Assembly: GCF_037977385.1 (NCBI RefSeq)
Contig: NZ_CP150277.1
Span: 186,001-250,000, forward strand
Direction of reading: 5' to 3'
From: Terribacillus sp. FSL K6-0262
GTDB lineage: Bacteria; Bacillota; Bacilli; Bacillales; Amphibacillaceae
DNA length: 64,000 nucleotides
The notes beneath the pieces were generated by a model. It was not told the origin of the DNA. It made no database searches and was given only the letters and a program-made list of their open reading frames with translations. A program made the translations under genes and the position numbers. Shown in pieces: positions 18,524-28,360 of this stretch. Numbering within the stretch: the stretch's first letter is position 1; every line of letters begins with the position of its first letter.

Positions 18524-19300
18524 TTAGCTTGTATGTTTTTGTAATTCAACCAGGAATTTATTATTAAGGACTTTAATGTACGTTCCTTTCATTCCTAAAG
18601 AACGGGATTCAATTACCCCTGCACTTTCCAATTTACGCAAAGCGTTGACAATGACAGAACGTGTAATACCTACACGGTCTGCCACTTTACTTGCAACCAG
18701 CAAACCTTCGCTGCCGTCCAATTCTTCGAAGATATGCTCGATGGCTTCCAATTCACTGTAGGAAAGGGAACTGATTGCCATTTGCACGACAGCTTTACTG
18801 CGAGCTTCTGTTTCGATCTCTGCTGATTTCTGATGAAGGATTTCCATACCGACTACCGTTGCACCATATTCGGCAAGCAGCAAGTCATCATCACTGAAAT
18901 TCTCTGCAACCCGGCTGAGGATCAAAGTCCCAAGACGTTCACCACCGCCGATGATCGGAACAATCGTCGTCAATCCGCCTTGGAAAAGATCTTTGTTCTC
19001 CACCGGGAATGCTGTATAAGGACTGTCGATACCGATATTTGCAGTCGTCTGCTGTACTTGGAAAAGACCTTCCGTATACTCTTTAGGGAACTGTCTTTCC
19101 TCGAGCATTTGCTTCATCCTGTCATTCTCGATTGCCTGGTTGATCGAAAATCCCAGCAATTTGCCGCGGCGGCTTACGATGAAGATATTGCTCTCGATGA
19201 CCTGCTGCAAGGTCTCGGACATATTGTTGAAGTTGACAGCCTTTCCTGCTGTCTTTTGCAGCATAAAGTTTATATCTCTTGCCTTATCTAATAATTTCAT
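18524..19300 (-). CDS. codY: GTP-sensing transcriptional pleiotropic regulator CodY
   Basis: Global nutrient regulator that binds DNA when loaded with branched-chain amino acids and GTP. The 258 residues have an N-terminal GAF domain (about 1-155) and a C-terminal winged helix-turn-helix ([20 protein letters not shown], then [18 protein letters not shown]). The ATG has AGGAGG 5 nt upstream. It ends the xerC-hslV-hslU-codY unit, equivalent to codVWXY. Confidence 0.97.
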   Translation of the reverse strand: MKLLDKARDINFMLQKTAGKAVNFNNMSETLQQVIESNIFIVSRRGKLLGFSINQAIENDRMKQMLEERQFPKEYTEGLFQVQQTTANIGIDSPYTAFPVENKDLFQGGLTTIVPIIGGGERLGTLILSRVAENFSDDDLLLAEYGATVVGMEILHQKSAEIETEARSKAVVQMAISSLSYSELEAIEHIFEELDGSEGLLVASKVADRVGITRSVIVNALRKLESAGVIESRSLGMKGTYIKVLNNKFLVELQKHTS

Positions 19301-19317
19301 GATTTCCTCCTGTTATT

Positions 19318-20706
19318 TTATAAAATATACTGACTCAAATCTTTATTCTTTGCGATCGATGCCAGTTTGTCATCTACATAGCTAGGTGTGATCTGAATCG
19401 TTCCCATGCTTATATCCGCTGCCTCGAAACTTAAGTCCTCCAGCAGCTTCTCCAATATGGTATGAAGGCGGCGTGCACCGATATTGTCTGTTTCCTGATT
19501 CACCTCAAAGGCCACTTCCGCCAGTCTGGTAACAGCTTCGTCCGTAAATTCCACATTTATACCTTCTGTTTCCAATAAAGCCTTATATTGCTTCAGCAAT
19601 GCATTGGAAGGCTCAACAAGTATCTTCTTGAAATCTTCGACAGATAGCTTTTCCAACTCTACACGGATCGGGAAACGTCCCTGAAGCTCCGGAATTAAAT
19701 CAGAAGGCTTTGCCATATGAAAGGCACCTGCTGCCACGAACAGAATATGATCTGTTTTGACAGGTCCGTACTTCGTAGTCACAGTAGACCCTTCTACAAT
19801 CGGCAGGATATCTCGCTGGACACCTTCTCGGGATACGTTGGCACCTTGGTCGCCCTTTGCAGCGACTTTATCGATTTCATCGATGAAGATGATGCCTGCT
19901 TGTTCCACGAGCTGAACGGCTTCCTGGGATACTTCGTCCATATCGATCAGCTTCTGCGCTTCCTGCTGCACAAGCAAGGGACGCGCCTCGGAGACAGGCA
20001 GGCGGCGCTTTTTCTTCTTCTTCGGCATGAATTGACCCAAGGCATCCTGCATATTCATGCCCATCTGCTCCATGCCCGAACCTTGAAGCATATCGAACAT
20101 GGAGGCCTGCTGCTCCTCGATTTCAATTGTCACCATCGTATCTTCCAATTCCCCCATGGCAAGCATCCGCTCTGTACGGGCGCGCTTGGATTGGATTTCC
20201 TCAGAAGGCTTTTCATCCGGCTCTTCATTCTGCTGCTGGTTGAAAAGCATCTCAAATGGATTTTTGAAGTTATTCGACTGTTTCTTCGTTTCTGGCACAA
20301 GAAGCTTGAGCAAGCGTTTCTCCGCTTGTTCCCCGGCTTTGTCCTGCACAGCTTCCATTTTCTTTTCCCGGACGAGCCGCACAGAAGCTTCGACTAGATC
20401 CCGTACCATCGATTCCACATCACGGCCGACATAGCCGACCTCCGTGAATTTCGTTGCTTCCACTTTGACAAATGGGGCACCGACCAGCTTTGCCAGCCTT
20501 CTGGCTATCTCCGTCTTACCCACGCCGGTCGGTCCGATCATCAGAATATTCTTCGGCGTTATTTCATCGCGCAATTCACTATCGAGCTGCATGCGGCGAT
20601 AACGGTTCCGTAATGCCACGGCTACTGATCTCTTTGCATTTTGCTGACCAATGATATAACGATCCAGCTGGGCCACGATTTGTTTCGGGGTCAAATTTGC
20701 CTCCAT
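19318..20706 (-). CDS. hslU: ATP-dependent protease ATPase subunit HslU (ClpY)
   Basis: AAA+ unfoldase that feeds substrates to HslV. The 462 residues have Walker A (GPTGVGKTE at about 57-65), a large I-domain insertion rich in Gln/Glu (about 110-235), Walker B (IIFIDEID) and the C-terminal tail ending LSQYIL, which activates HslV. Two overlapping ATGs follow GGAGG; the second (20706) has 7-nt spacing and was chosen. It overlaps or abuts the hslV stop. Confidence 0.96.
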   Translation of the reverse strand: MEANLTPKQIVAQLDRYIIGQQNAKRSVAVALRNRYRRMQLDSELRDEITPKNILMIGPTGVGKTEIARRLAKLVGAPFVKVEATKFTEVGYVGRDVESMVRDLVEASVRLVREKKMEAVQDKAGEQAEKRLLKLLVPETKKQSNNFKNPFEMLFNQQQNEEPDEKPSEEIQSKRARTERMLAMGELEDTMVTIEIEEQQASMFDMLQGSGMEQMGMNMQDALGQFMPKKKKKRRLPVSEARPLLVQQEAQKLIDMDEVSQEAVQLVEQAGIIFIDEIDKVAAKGDQGANVSREGVQRDILPIVEGSTVTTKYGPVKTDHILFVAAGAFHMAKPSDLIPELQGRFPIRVELEKLSVEDFKKILVEPSNALLKQYKALLETEGINVEFTDEAVTRLAEVAFEVNQETDNIGARRLHTILEKLLEDLSFEAADISMGTIQITPSYVDDKLASIAKNKDLSQYIL

Positions 20707-20708
20707 CA

Positions 20709-21257
20709 TTACGCCTCCAATGTTTCCAACGTGATTTGATCATTCGTGAATACACAAATCTCTCCAGCGATTTCAAGTGCAGCCTGTGCGATTTCAGCTG
20801 CAGACTTTTCTTCGGAGTACCGTTTCAATGCCCGGCCTGCGCTGAGGGCAAAATTGCCTCCAGACCCGATTGCCAAAATATCATCATCGGGTTCGATGAC
20901 TTCGCCGGTTCCCGAAACGAGGAACATCTGCTCCTTATTCATCACAATCAGCATCGCTTCCAGTTTCCGAAGGACTTGATCACTGCGCCATTCCTTCGCC
21001 AATTCCACCGCAGCCCTGGCAAGATTGCCATTATATGTTTCCAGCTTGCCCTCAAACTTTTCGAATAATGTGAAGGCATCGGCAACCGAGCCTGCAAAAC
21101 CTGCCAGCACCTGACCCTTGAAAAGTCTTCTGACTTTCTTCGCTTTATGTTTCATGACGACTTGATTGCCAAGCGTCACCTGTCCATCTCCAGACATTGC
21201 GCATTCACCTTTATGGCGTACAGCGAAAATAGTGGTTGCATGAAATTCGGAACTCAT
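20709..21257 (-). CDS. hslV: ATP-dependent protease peptidase subunit HslV (ClpQ/CodW)
   Basis: Peptidase of the two-component HslUV protease. The 182 residues start [20 protein letters not shown], so after Met removal the N-terminal residue would be Ser rather than the Thr of most HslV; the B. subtilis protein is known as an N-terminal serine protease of this kind. Family motifs [10 protein letters not shown] and [14 protein letters not shown] are present. It lies between xerC and hslU. Confidence 0.95.
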   Translation of the reverse strand: MSSEFHATTIFAVRHKGECAMSGDGQVTLGNQVVMKHKAKKVRRLFKGQVLAGFAGSVADAFTLFEKFEGKLETYNGNLARAAVELAKEWRSDQVLRKLEAMLIVMNKEQMFLVSGTGEVIEPDDDILAIGSGGNFALSAGRALKRYSEEKSAAEIAQAALEIAGEICVFTNDQITLETLEA

Positions 21258-21272
21258 GGCTATCCATCTCCT

Positions 21273-22181
21273 TTATTCCCGATTCGCTCTCGGATGGGTA
21301 TTCATATATATCGTACGAAGTCGATCTTTCGTCACATGCGTATAAATCTGCGTGGAGGATAGATGTTCATGACCAAGCAGCTCCTGCACAGCACGCAAAT
21401 CAGCACCCTCATTCAGCATGTGCGTGGCAAATGTGTGGCGCAGCTTGTGCGGATGCAGGTGCATATGTACAGCGGACTGCTCAACCAGTTTATTCAGGAT
21501 GAGACGGATCCCCCGTTCCGTAATCGGTTTTCCCCGGCTGTTCAAGAACAGCTTGCCGGTTTCTTCCTTCGATTTCTCCAAGAGGCGCTCACGTCCGTCC
21601 TGTAAGTATCTGCGGATTGCTCTCTCCATGAAACTGCCAAACGGGACATATCTTTCCTTGCGTCCCTTTCCCCTTACAAGGACCGTACCGATGGACAGGT
21701 CTACGTCATCTATCTCAATCCCTGCACATTCACTGACACGCATGCCAGTTCCGTAAAGGCATTCGAGAATGGCTTGGTCCCTCTGGCCCAGCGGAGTCCC
21801 AAGATCCGAAGCCTCGAACAATTTCTCCAGCTCCTGTTCATAAAGGAAGCTGGGGACATAAGCAGGTGCCTTCGGCTGGACGAGGCGCAAGAACGGATTT
21901 GCCGAGACGACGTCTTCCCTCTCCAAAAACTTATAAAAAGAACGGAGACTTGATATCTTTCGCGATACAGTCCTTCTTGACAGCTTTTTCTCATACAGCC
22001 TGGTAAGGAATACACGGACGGCGGCAGGATCTGCTTGTTCAAATGATATAGATTCTGAATGGAGAAATCCCAGGAAAAAATTCACATCATTCAGATAATA
22101 ATACACGGTATGCGGAGAAGCATGCTTCTCCACCTGCAGATAAGATTTGAACTCTTGGACGTACTGTTCTGCATTTTTCAA
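21273..22181 (-). CDS. xerC: Site-specific tyrosine recombinase XerC (CodV)
   Basis: Partner of XerD in resolving chromosome dimers at dif. The 302 residues have an N-terminal SAM-like core-binding domain (about 1-90) and a catalytic domain with Arg in GTGMRVSE, HKLRHTFATHML, LGHEHLSSTQ and the nucleophile in IYTHV. The start is TTG, with a GAGG site 8 nt upstream; no better start is visible. The upstream 310 nt appear to be an untranslated leader. Confidence 0.94.
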   Translation of the reverse strand: MKNAEQYVQEFKSYLQVEKHASPHTVYYYLNDVNFFLGFLHSESISFEQADPAAVRVFLTRLYEKKLSRRTVSRKISSLRSFYKFLEREDVVSANPFLRLVQPKAPAYVPSFLYEQELEKLFEASDLGTPLGQRDQAILECLYGTGMRVSECAGIEIDDVDLSIGTVLVRGKGRKERYVPFGSFMERAIRRYLQDGRERLLEKSKEETGKLFLNSRGKPITERGIRLILNKLVEQSAVHMHLHPHKLRHTFATHMLNEGADLRAVQELLGHEHLSSTQIYTHVTKDRLRTIYMNTHPRANRE

Positions 22182-22499
22182 ATTGATCGCCTCACTTCAA
22201 GCGTATAAAGCTTAACATAACTTCAAGCGCAGAAGCAAACGTTAGAAATCAAATTGTAGAAAAATTCTGAATCGGTGTCGATGCACATCAAGCATAGGGC
22301 AGTGTATGTGCCTATGCTTGTCTGCCTGCTCCAATTCCTGAAAGCAACTGTCTGTATGCGTGCTATGGTGCGAAAGACTCCGAGGATGATCGATGCTTCT
22401 GTGCTGCTTTTCGCGGAAGCATGGAACCCTGTTCGCCTGTAACGTTCGTCTTACGATTTCCTCTCAAGTGTGTCAAGCAAAATCCCTTTCCAATCCGTT
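22182..22499 (-). promoter_or_regulatory. Long structured leader upstream of xerC-hslVU-codY
   Basis: Between the promoter at 22500-22528 and the xerC TTG lie about 310 nt with no credible reading frame. Two perfect inverted repeats occur: ATGCTTC/GAAGCAT (22393-22422) and CAAGCATAGG/CCTATGCTTG (22289-22320). All four arms carry ATGCTT or AAGCAT, so they could pair in alternative ways. No T-box, TPP, SAM or purine riboswitch core was recognised. This is where B. subtilis carries trmFO. Function unknown. Confidence 0.5.
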
Positions 22500-22528
22500 A
22501 TTATAGACCTCGTACAAAACTGTGTCAA
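22500..22528 (-). promoter_or_regulatory. Perfect-consensus SigA promoter for xerC-hslV-hslU-codY
   Basis: Minus strand carries TTGACA (22528-22523), a 17-bp spacer and TATAAT (22505-22500), which match SigA consensus at all 12 positions. It lies about 50 bp beyond the topA terminator and faces xerC. A second TTGACA follows downstream (about 22477-22472) with only a weak -10. Confidence 0.85.
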
Positions 22529-22578
22529 ATCATTTCCGGTTTATACTCTTATTTTCACAGAGTCTTAACAATTCAAGC

Positions 22579-22606
22579 AAAAAACCCCAGCTTTGAAAGC
22601 AGGGGT
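22579..22606 (-). terminator. Rho-independent terminator after topA
   Basis: Minus strand reads ACCCCTGCTTTCAAAGCTGGGGTTTTTTG: a compact GC-rich stem with a short loop and a six-T run, just downstream of the topA stop. Confidence 0.88.
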
Positions 22607-22614
22607 CATGTGTT

Positions 22615-24693
22615 TTACTGCTGAACTTCTTCCTTATAATCACAGCTGGAGCATGTGATCTGCGTTCCTTTTTTCGCTTTTTTCTCGACCAGCATGGAAG
22701 CGCATTTCGGACATGGTCTCGAGATCGGTTTATCCCAGCTGAGGAAGTCACAATCAGGATAACGATCGCAGCCGTAGAATACACGGTTTTTCTTCGACTT
22801 CCGTTCGACGACTTCGCCTTCCTTACATTTCGGGCAGGTTACCCCGATTTTTTTCAGGATCGGTTTTGTGTTGCGGCAGTCCGGGAAATTGGAGCAAGCA
22901 AGGAACTTACCATAGCGTCCCATCTTGTACACCATTTCATGACCGCATACCTCGCAATCGATTCCGGCTGGTTCATCACGTATCTCGATTTTTTCCATTT
23001 CCTGCTCGGCTTTTTTCAATCTGACATCAAAGCCTTTGTAGAAATCGTCAATAATCGATACCCACTCCGCTTTGCCTTCCTCGATATAGTCCAGGTCTTC
23101 TTCCATCTTGACGGTAAATTCCAGGTCGACGATTTCCGGGAAGAACTCTACCATTATGTCATTGACTATTTCCCCCAATTCGGTTGGGACAAAACGTTTA
23201 TTATCCAACGTGACGTAATTCCGCCGCTGGATGGTATCCAAAGTCGGAGCATAAGTGGATGGTCTTCCAATACCCTTCTCTTCCATCGTACGGACCAATC
23301 GCGCCTCCGTATAGCGCGGAGGCGGCTGGGTGAAATGCTGATTCGGCTGGATTTCTTCAGCTTTCACTTTCATGCCTTCCTCCAGGTTCGGAAGTATGCG
23401 GTCCTTTTCGTTCTTATTATCATCGTTTCCTTCCACGTATACCTTCATGAAACCCTTGAATTTGACCTTGGAACCGGTGGCGCGGAATTCCACTCCTTCA
23501 TTGAGGAGATGCACAGTCATTGTATCCAATACTGCCTGTGCCATTTGGCTTGCGATGAAACGTTCCCAGATAAGCTTATATAGTCTGTACTGATCACGCG
23601 ATAAGATAGACTTCAGGCTATCTGGATGACGGTAAGCGGATGTCGGGCGGATACCTTCGTGTGCATCCTGCGCCCCTTCCTTCGCCTTGGCTTTCGCCCC
23701 GCTGCCAATATATTCTTCTCCAAAGGTTTCTTTTATATAGTTGGCGGATTCTGTCTTCGCAGTCTCGGAAATACGTGTCGAATCCGTACGCATGTAAGTG
23801 ATCAGACCTGTAATGCCGCCTTCTTTACGGCCTAAATCGATTCCTTCATATAGCTGCTGTGCGACCATCATCGTTTTCCTGGCGCGGAAGTTAAGCTTCC
23901 TGGCTGCCTCCTGCTGCAGGGAAGAAGTGGTGAAGGGTGCTGCCGGATTGCGTTTGCGTTCCCGCTTGTTCACCTTGTCGATCAGGAAATCTTCGCCTTT
24001 GAGCTTCGCCAGTATCTGATTGACCTCTTCCTCTGAAGCAATATTCATTTTTTCTCCATCAAGGCCGTAAAAAGCGCCTTCGAAGTTCTTTTTGCCGGAT
24101 TGGAAGACCGCATCGATCGACCAATATTCTTCCGGGATAAACTCATTGATTTCCTTTTCCCGGTCAATGATCATCTTCATTGCCACTGACTGGACACGTC
24201 CGGCACTTAATCCCTTTTTCACTTTTTTCCATAGCAGCGGGCTGATATTGTAACCGACAAGCCGATCCAATATCCGCCGTGCTTGCTGTGCATCCACTAA
24301 ATCCTTATCTATGCTGCGCGGATGCTTAAAGGATTCCTTTATTGCATCCTTGGTTATTTCATTGAAGACTACCCGGCAGTCAGAATTTTCATCAATATTC
24401 AAACTATGGGCCAAATGCCAGGCAATTGCTTCCCCCTCACGATCGGGGTCGGCTGCAAGGAAGACCTTTTTCACTTTTTTGGCTGCGCTTTTCAATTCCT
24501 TCAAAACCGGTCCCTTGCCGCGTATCGTAATATAACGAGGCTCATAAGAATCCTCGACATCTATAGCCATTTGGCTTTTGGGTAAATCCCTGATATGCCC
24601 CATGGATGCTTTCACTTTATATTTTTTCCCTAGATAGCGTTCGATTGTTTTCGCTTTTGCTGGAGATTCCACGATTACAAGATAATCTGCCAT
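22615..24693 (-). CDS. topA: DNA topoisomerase I TopA
   Basis: Type IA topoisomerase that relaxes negative supercoils. The 692 residues start with the Toprim domain ([20 protein letters not shown]), carry the catalytic Tyr in [15 protein letters not shown] (about residue 300), and end with three Cys4 zinc-ribbon repeats ([23 protein letters not shown]...CSSCDYKEE). ATG at 24693 is preceded by GGGAGG; an in-frame upstream codon at 24708 lies upstream of that site. Confidence 0.97.
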   Translation of the reverse strand: MADYLVIVESPAKAKTIERYLGKKYKVKASMGHIRDLPKSQMAIDVEDSYEPRYITIRGKGPVLKELKSAAKKVKKVFLAADPDREGEAIAWHLAHSLNIDENSDCRVVFNEITKDAIKESFKHPRSIDKDLVDAQQARRILDRLVGYNISPLLWKKVKKGLSAGRVQSVAMKMIIDREKEINEFIPEEYWSIDAVFQSGKKNFEGAFYGLDGEKMNIASEEEVNQILAKLKGEDFLIDKVNKRERKRNPAAPFTTSSLQQEAARKLNFRARKTMMVAQQLYEGIDLGRKEGGITGLITYMRTDSTRISETAKTESANYIKETFGEEYIGSGAKAKAKEGAQDAHEGIRPTSAYRHPDSLKSILSRDQYRLYKLIWERFIASQMAQAVLDTMTVHLLNEGVEFRATGSKVKFKGFMKVYVEGNDDNKNEKDRILPNLEEGMKVKAEEIQPNQHFTQPPPRYTEARLVRTMEEKGIGRPSTYAPTLDTIQRRNYVTLDNKRFVPTELGEIVNDIMVEFFPEIVDLEFTVKMEEDLDYIEEGKAEWVSIIDDFYKGFDVRLKKAEQEMEKIEIRDEPAGIDCEVCGHEMVYKMGRYGKFLACSNFPDCRNTKPILKKIGVTCPKCKEGEVVERKSKKNRVFYGCDRYPDCDFLSWDKPISRPCPKCASMLVEKKAKKGTQITCSSCDYKEEVQQ

Positions 24694-24764
24694 ATTATTT
24701 CCTCCCAAGAGGTTTTCTTTTTCTGTATGTCTAATGTAAACATGCTGTTCGATAAATCTTCCCT

Positions 24765-24794
24765 ATTATTGAATACTTATATTCCGTTTGTCAA
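24765..24794 (-). promoter_or_regulatory. SigA-type promoter upstream of topA
   Basis: Minus strand TTGACA (24794-24789) and AATAAT (24770-24765) with an 18-bp spacer, about 70 nt upstream of the topA ATG. The -35 is perfect and the -10 has five of six matches. Confidence 0.65.
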
Positions 24795-24846
24795 ACATAA
24801 TTTGTTATTTCTTGTAACGGAACATACATAAAAAAGCTAGTTTCTA

Positions 24847-25743
24847 CTATATAAATTGTATCCATTTCGACTTATTACGTTCCCATTCATCAAGCAGCTG
24901 ACCAGGCTCGAAAATGATCCCGGCTCCATCTGAAATCATCTGATGACAGCCCGCCGTCTGGTCCTCATAAGGATCCCCAGGTATGGCAAATACATCCTTT
25001 CCTTGCTCCAAGGCATGCATCACGGTATGCATCGAACCACTCTGTTTTTTTGCTTCGATCACGAGGGTACAGAAGCCCAGTCCGCTGATGATGCGGTTTC
25101 TTTCCGGGAAATGATGCTGCCTTGGATGCTGATCCGGGTAATACTCACTGACTACAAGCTGCCCATCCTCCAGGCAGTCGAATAAGTGCCGATTAGAACG
25201 AGGGTAAACGTGACGCAAACCGCTTCCCAATACGGCTATCGTATTGCCTCCGTTACGAATCGCTGCATGATGGGCCATACTGTCGATCCCCTTCGCCATT
25301 CCGCTCACAATCGTCCATCCGGCAGCTGCTAATGGATCCAGGATATAAGCGATTTTGGCCGATGCCGACGTTGTTGGCTGACGAGTTCCCACTACGCTGA
25401 TTGCAGGCTGTCTGTTGAGCAGCTCGATTCTGCCGGCAGCATAAAGGACCAGCGGCGGGTCCGGAATATGGCTTAGAATAGCAGGAAAAGCATCATCAAA
25501 GCAAGTCAGCGTCTGGAACTGCTGCATGTCCTGTTCCAACACAGCCATATGTCTTTCCTCCTGCAATTCATGGAACAAGGTGAGGGCAAATGTTTCCGGG
25601 AGCTGATAATGAAGCATCAGTTCATGAGGGGATGCATGTAGAAGATTTTCCAGTTGGGGATCGCATGTGAGGATACGCTGCATGACCTTGCGGCGTCCCC
25701 GCAGTACACGATGCAGCAGCAGTAATTTTTCACGTTTGTCCAA
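24847..25743 (-). CDS. dprA: DNA-processing protein DprA (Smf)
   Basis: Loads RecA on incoming single-stranded DNA during natural transformation. The 298 residues have an N-terminal helical extension and the Rossmann-like DprA domain (ISVVGTRQPT, VSGMAKGIDSMAH, NTIAVLGSGLRHVYPRSN, SEYYPDQHPRQHHFPERNR). Length is that of short Bacillus Smf proteins without a C-terminal winged helix. It lies between sucD and topA. Confidence 0.94.
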   Translation of the reverse strand: MDKREKLLLLHRVLRGRRKVMQRILTCDPQLENLLHASPHELMLHYQLPETFALTLFHELQEERHMAVLEQDMQQFQTLTCFDDAFPAILSHIPDPPLVLYAAGRIELLNRQPAISVVGTRQPTTSASAKIAYILDPLAAAGWTIVSGMAKGIDSMAHHAAIRNGGNTIAVLGSGLRHVYPRSNRHLFDCLEDGQLVVSEYYPDQHPRQHHFPERNRIISGLGFCTLVIEAKKQSGSMHTVMHALEQGKDVFAIPGDPYEDQTAGCHQMISDGAGIIFEPGQLLDEWERNKSKWIQFI

Positions 25744-25764
25744 TTTTCCACTCCTGTCTCCAAA

Positions 25765-25799
25765 AGATAAGAAAGCAGGCCGGCAATCGGCCCACTTTC
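25765..25799 (-). terminator. Possible terminator between sucD and dprA
   Basis: Minus strand hairpin GAAAG-TGGGCCG-ATTG-CCGGCCTG-CTTTC with a stem of at least 10 bp, starting 3 nt past the sucD stop. The T-run after it is weak (TTATCTTTT), so termination may be partial. Confidence 0.5.
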
Positions 25800-25802
25800 A
25801 TC

Positions 25803-26705
25803 TTAATGCGTTTGACAGATTTCGTACAGTCCCTTTTCTTTCAATACCTCAATCAAAGTCTCTCCCATTACCGCTGGTGTATCCGCTACTTTTACACCGC
25901 ATGCTTCCAGGACCTTGATTTTTTCAGCGGCAGTTCCTTTCCCTCCGGAAATGATCGCACCTGCATGACCCATACGTTTTCCTGGAGGCGCTGTCGCACC
26001 GCCGATGAAACCGACAACGGGCTTATTCATATGCTGACGGATCCATTCGGCTGCCTCTTCTTCCGCTGTACCGCCGATTTCTCCGATCATGATGACCGCT
26101 TTTGTCTCACGATCTTCATTGAATGCCTTCAGTACATCGATGAAATCCGTTCCGTTGACCGGGTCCCCGCCGATACCTACTGCCGTGGATTGGCCAATGC
26201 CAGCCTGTGTGAGCTGATGCACCGCTTCATACGTCAATGTACCAGAGCGCGATACGACCCCGATATGCCCTTTCTTATGGATATATCCAGGCATGATGCC
26301 GATTTTGCATTCTTCCGGCGTGATGACACCCGGGCAGTTCGGTCCGATCAGTCTGGTCTTCTTGCCTTCCATCGCCCGTTTGACACGGACCATATCCATG
26401 ACCGGAATATGCTCCGTGATGCAGATGACCAAATCAAGCTCGGCATCGACGGCCTCCAAAATGGCATCAGCCGCAAATGGAGCTGGCACATAGATCACAG
26501 ATGCAGTGGCGCCGGTTTCATGAACTGCCTCTTTGACAGTATTATAAACAGGCACGCCTTCCACCTCGGTACCGCCTTTTTTCGGCGTGACACCAGCAAC
26601 GATGCGGGTGCCGTATTCAATCATCTGCTTTGTATGGAATAACGCAGTAGACCCCGTAATACCTTGTACGAGTACTCTTGTGTCCTTATTAATAAATACA
26701 CTCAT
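25803..26705 (-). CDS. sucD: Succinyl-CoA ligase [ADP-forming] alpha subunit SucD
   Basis: TCA-cycle enzyme subunit that binds CoA and carries the phosphorylated His. The 300 residues include the CoA-binding fold ([20 protein letters not shown]), [16 protein letters not shown], and the active-site His in [20 protein letters not shown] (about residue 248). It follows sucC by 17 bp. Full-length for the family. Confidence 0.97.
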   Translation of the reverse strand: MSVFINKDTRVLVQGITGSTALFHTKQMIEYGTRIVAGVTPKKGGTEVEGVPVYNTVKEAVHETGATASVIYVPAPFAADAILEAVDAELDLVICITEHIPVMDMVRVKRAMEGKKTRLIGPNCPGVITPEECKIGIMPGYIHKKGHIGVVSRSGTLTYEAVHQLTQAGIGQSTAVGIGGDPVNGTDFIDVLKAFNEDRETKAVIMIGEIGGTAEEEAAEWIRQHMNKPVVGFIGGATAPPGKRMGHAGAIISGGKGTAAEKIKVLEACGVKVADTPAVMGETLIEVLKEKGLYEICQTH

Positions 26706-26722
26706 GATTCATGCCTCCCCCG

Positions 26723-27883
26723 TTAGTTTACAAGTGCGACGATTTTCTCTGCTGCATCTGCCATGGACGCTGCTGAAGTGATATTCAATCCGGACTCATC
26801 AAGAAGCTTCTTGCCCTGCTCCACATTCGTCCCTTCCAAGCGCACGACAAGCGGAATATCCAATCCGACTTGACGGGACGCCTCAATGACGCCTTCAGCG
26901 ATGACGTCGCATTTCATGATACCTCCGAAAATATTCACCAAGATGCCTTTTACATTCTGATCGGCAAGAATGATTTTGAAGGCTTCGGTTACTTTCTCTG
27001 TCGTAGCACCGCCCCCAACATCAAGGAAGTTCGCCGGATCCCCGCCGTAATGCTTGATGATGTCCATCGTAGCCATGGCAAGGCCCGCTCCGTTAACCAT
27101 GCAGCCGATATTCCCATCGAGGGAAATATAACTCAAGTCATGCTTGGAGGCCTCGATTTCCTTTTCATCTTCTTCATCCAAATCGCGCAATGCGACGATA
27201 TCTTTATGTCTGTACAATGCATTTTCATCAAAATTCAGCTTCGCATCCAGTGCGAGTACTTGACCATCGCCAGTGGTTACAAGCGGATTGATTTCAGCAA
27301 TGGAACAATCCTTCTCAACGAAAGCCTGATACAGGCTCATCATGAACCCGACAGCTTTGTTCAGTGATTCTGGCGGAATATTAATGGCAAATGCCAATCT
27401 TCTGGCTTGATAGCCAGTCAAACCGACAACAGGGTCGATCGTTTCCCGGAAAATCTTTTCCGGTGTCTCTGCTGCAACCTCCTCGATCTCTGTACCGCCT
27501 TCTTCTGAGGCCATCATCACGACCCGGGATGTGCTGCGGTCGAGAACAAGACCGATATAATATTCTTTCTGGATATCACAGCCCTCTTCGATGAGGAGCC
27601 GCTTCACTTCTTTTCCTTCCGGGCCTGTCTGATGCGTAACAAGCGTCTTGCCTAGGATTTCCTCCGCATATGTACGAACCTCATCCAAGCTTTTCGCGAC
27701 TTTTACGCCGCCTGCTTTTCCGCGTCCGCCGGCGTGGATCTGCGCTTTGACAACGCATACATTTGTGCCCAGGCTTTCAGCCGCTTCCACTGCTTCCTCG
27801 ACACTGAATGCCACTTTACCAGCAGGAACAGACACACCAAATTCACGCAAAACCTCTTTGCCTTGATACTCATGAATATTCAT
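26723..27883 (-). CDS. sucC: Succinyl-CoA ligase [ADP-forming] beta subunit SucC
   Basis: ATP-grasp subunit that forms succinyl phosphate and sets nucleotide specificity. The 386 residues begin [17 protein letters not shown], contain the Gly-rich loop [18 protein letters not shown] and the C-terminal ligase domain with [17 protein letters not shown]. It is the first gene of sucCD; promoter and cre-like sites lie upstream. Confidence 0.97.
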   Translation of the reverse strand: MNIHEYQGKEVLREFGVSVPAGKVAFSVEEAVEAAESLGTNVCVVKAQIHAGGRGKAGGVKVAKSLDEVRTYAEEILGKTLVTHQTGPEGKEVKRLLIEEGCDIQKEYYIGLVLDRSTSRVVMMASEEGGTEIEEVAAETPEKIFRETIDPVVGLTGYQARRLAFAINIPPESLNKAVGFMMSLYQAFVEKDCSIAEINPLVTTGDGQVLALDAKLNFDENALYRHKDIVALRDLDEEDEKEIEASKHDLSYISLDGNIGCMVNGAGLAMATMDIIKHYGGDPANFLDVGGGATTEKVTEAFKIILADQNVKGILVNIFGGIMKCDVIAEGVIEASRQVGLDIPLVVRLEGTNVEQGKKLLDESGLNITSAASMADAAEKIVALVN

Positions 27884-27917
27884 TCTGTACCCTCCCCGTC
27901 AGATTCCGTGCAAGACC

Positions 27918-27947
27918 ATTGTAAACGATTACTTCTGCAAAAGTCTA
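27918..27947 (-). promoter_or_regulatory. SigA-type promoter of sucCD with overlapping cre-like site
   Basis: Minus strand TAGACT (27947-27942), an 18-bp spacer and TACAAT (27923-27918), 35 nt upstream of the sucC ATG. The sequence TGTAAACGATTACT at 27920-27933 overlaps the -10 and matches the CcpA cre consensus TGWNANCGNTNWCA except at the last base, which suggests glucose repression by roadblock or occlusion. Confidence 0.55.
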
Positions 27948-28030
27948 CCAAAAACTATAGAAAAGACAGAATCTACATAAAACTTATAACAAGGGATCAG
28001 GAAGAAGGTGCCGTTTTCTGTGAAAATGCA

Positions 28031-28044
28031 TGAAAATGCTTTCA
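28031..28044. promoter_or_regulatory. Second cre-like palindrome upstream of sucCD
   Basis: TGAAAATGCTTTCA (reverse TGAAAGCATTTTCA) matches the cre consensus except for one base of the central CG pair, about 100 bp upstream of the proximal site. CcpA binding is inferred. Confidence 0.4.
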
Positions 28045-28060
28045 TAAGAGAATTTATGGA

Positions 28061-28090
28061 ATAAGCGCCCGGAAATCCGGACGCTTATTT
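28061..28090 (-). terminator. Hairpin at the end of ylqH
   Basis: AATAAGCGTCCGGATTTCCGGGCGCTTATT on the minus strand forms a stem of about 12 bp with one mismatch and overlaps the ylqH stop codon. The following T-run is poor, so it is a weak terminator or an mRNA-end stabiliser. Confidence 0.5.
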
Positions 28091-28360
28091 TCCCGCCTGC
28101 TTGTCTGCCTGATAAATGAAAGCGAAGACCTCGGCTACCGCTTCATAAAGATCGGCCGGAATCATTTCGTTTACTTCCAGCTCCGACAATAGGCCGACCA
28201 ATGCCGGATCTTGCTGGATCGGCACCCCGTTATCCCTGGCGCGTTTTATGATGGCCTCTGCTGTCAAACCTTTTCCGCTTGCAGTGAGGACAGGTGCCCG
28301 CCGTTTGGCTGCATCATATTTCAAGGCAGCTGCTTGGCGCATGTTCCTTCTATCTGTCAT
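28085..28360 (-). CDS. FlhB C-terminal-domain-like protein (YlqH)
   Basis: A 91-residue stand-alone homologue of the cytoplasmic switch domain of FlhB/YscU (EscU/HrcU family). It resembles FlhB after the cleavage site: AAALKYDAAKRRAPVLTASG parallels FAIAIQYDEKKSDTPIVIAK, and MIPADLYEAVAEVFAFIYQAD parallels the FlhB C-terminus. The NPTH motif and all membrane segments are absent. It is coupled to the FliK-like gene upstream (4-bp overlap). Role unknown. Confidence 0.85.
   Translation of the reverse strand: MTDRRNMRQAAALKYDAAKRRAPVLTASGKGLTAEAIIKRARDNGVPIQQDPALVGLLSELEVNEMIPADLYEAVAEVFAFIYQADKQAGK

Noticed and set aside
22182..22499. T-box or known riboswitch in the xerC leader
   Set aside because: No T-box antiterminator core, TPP, SAM, purine or glycine motif is visible, and no terminator with a T-run precedes xerC.
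22421..22624. 67-codon plus-strand frame between xerC and topA
   Set aside because: It crosses the topA terminator and the xerC promoter, has no ribosome site and no similarity.
25806..26642. Plus-strand open frame of about 278 codons
   Set aside because: Antisense shadow of sucD, with no recognisable motif.
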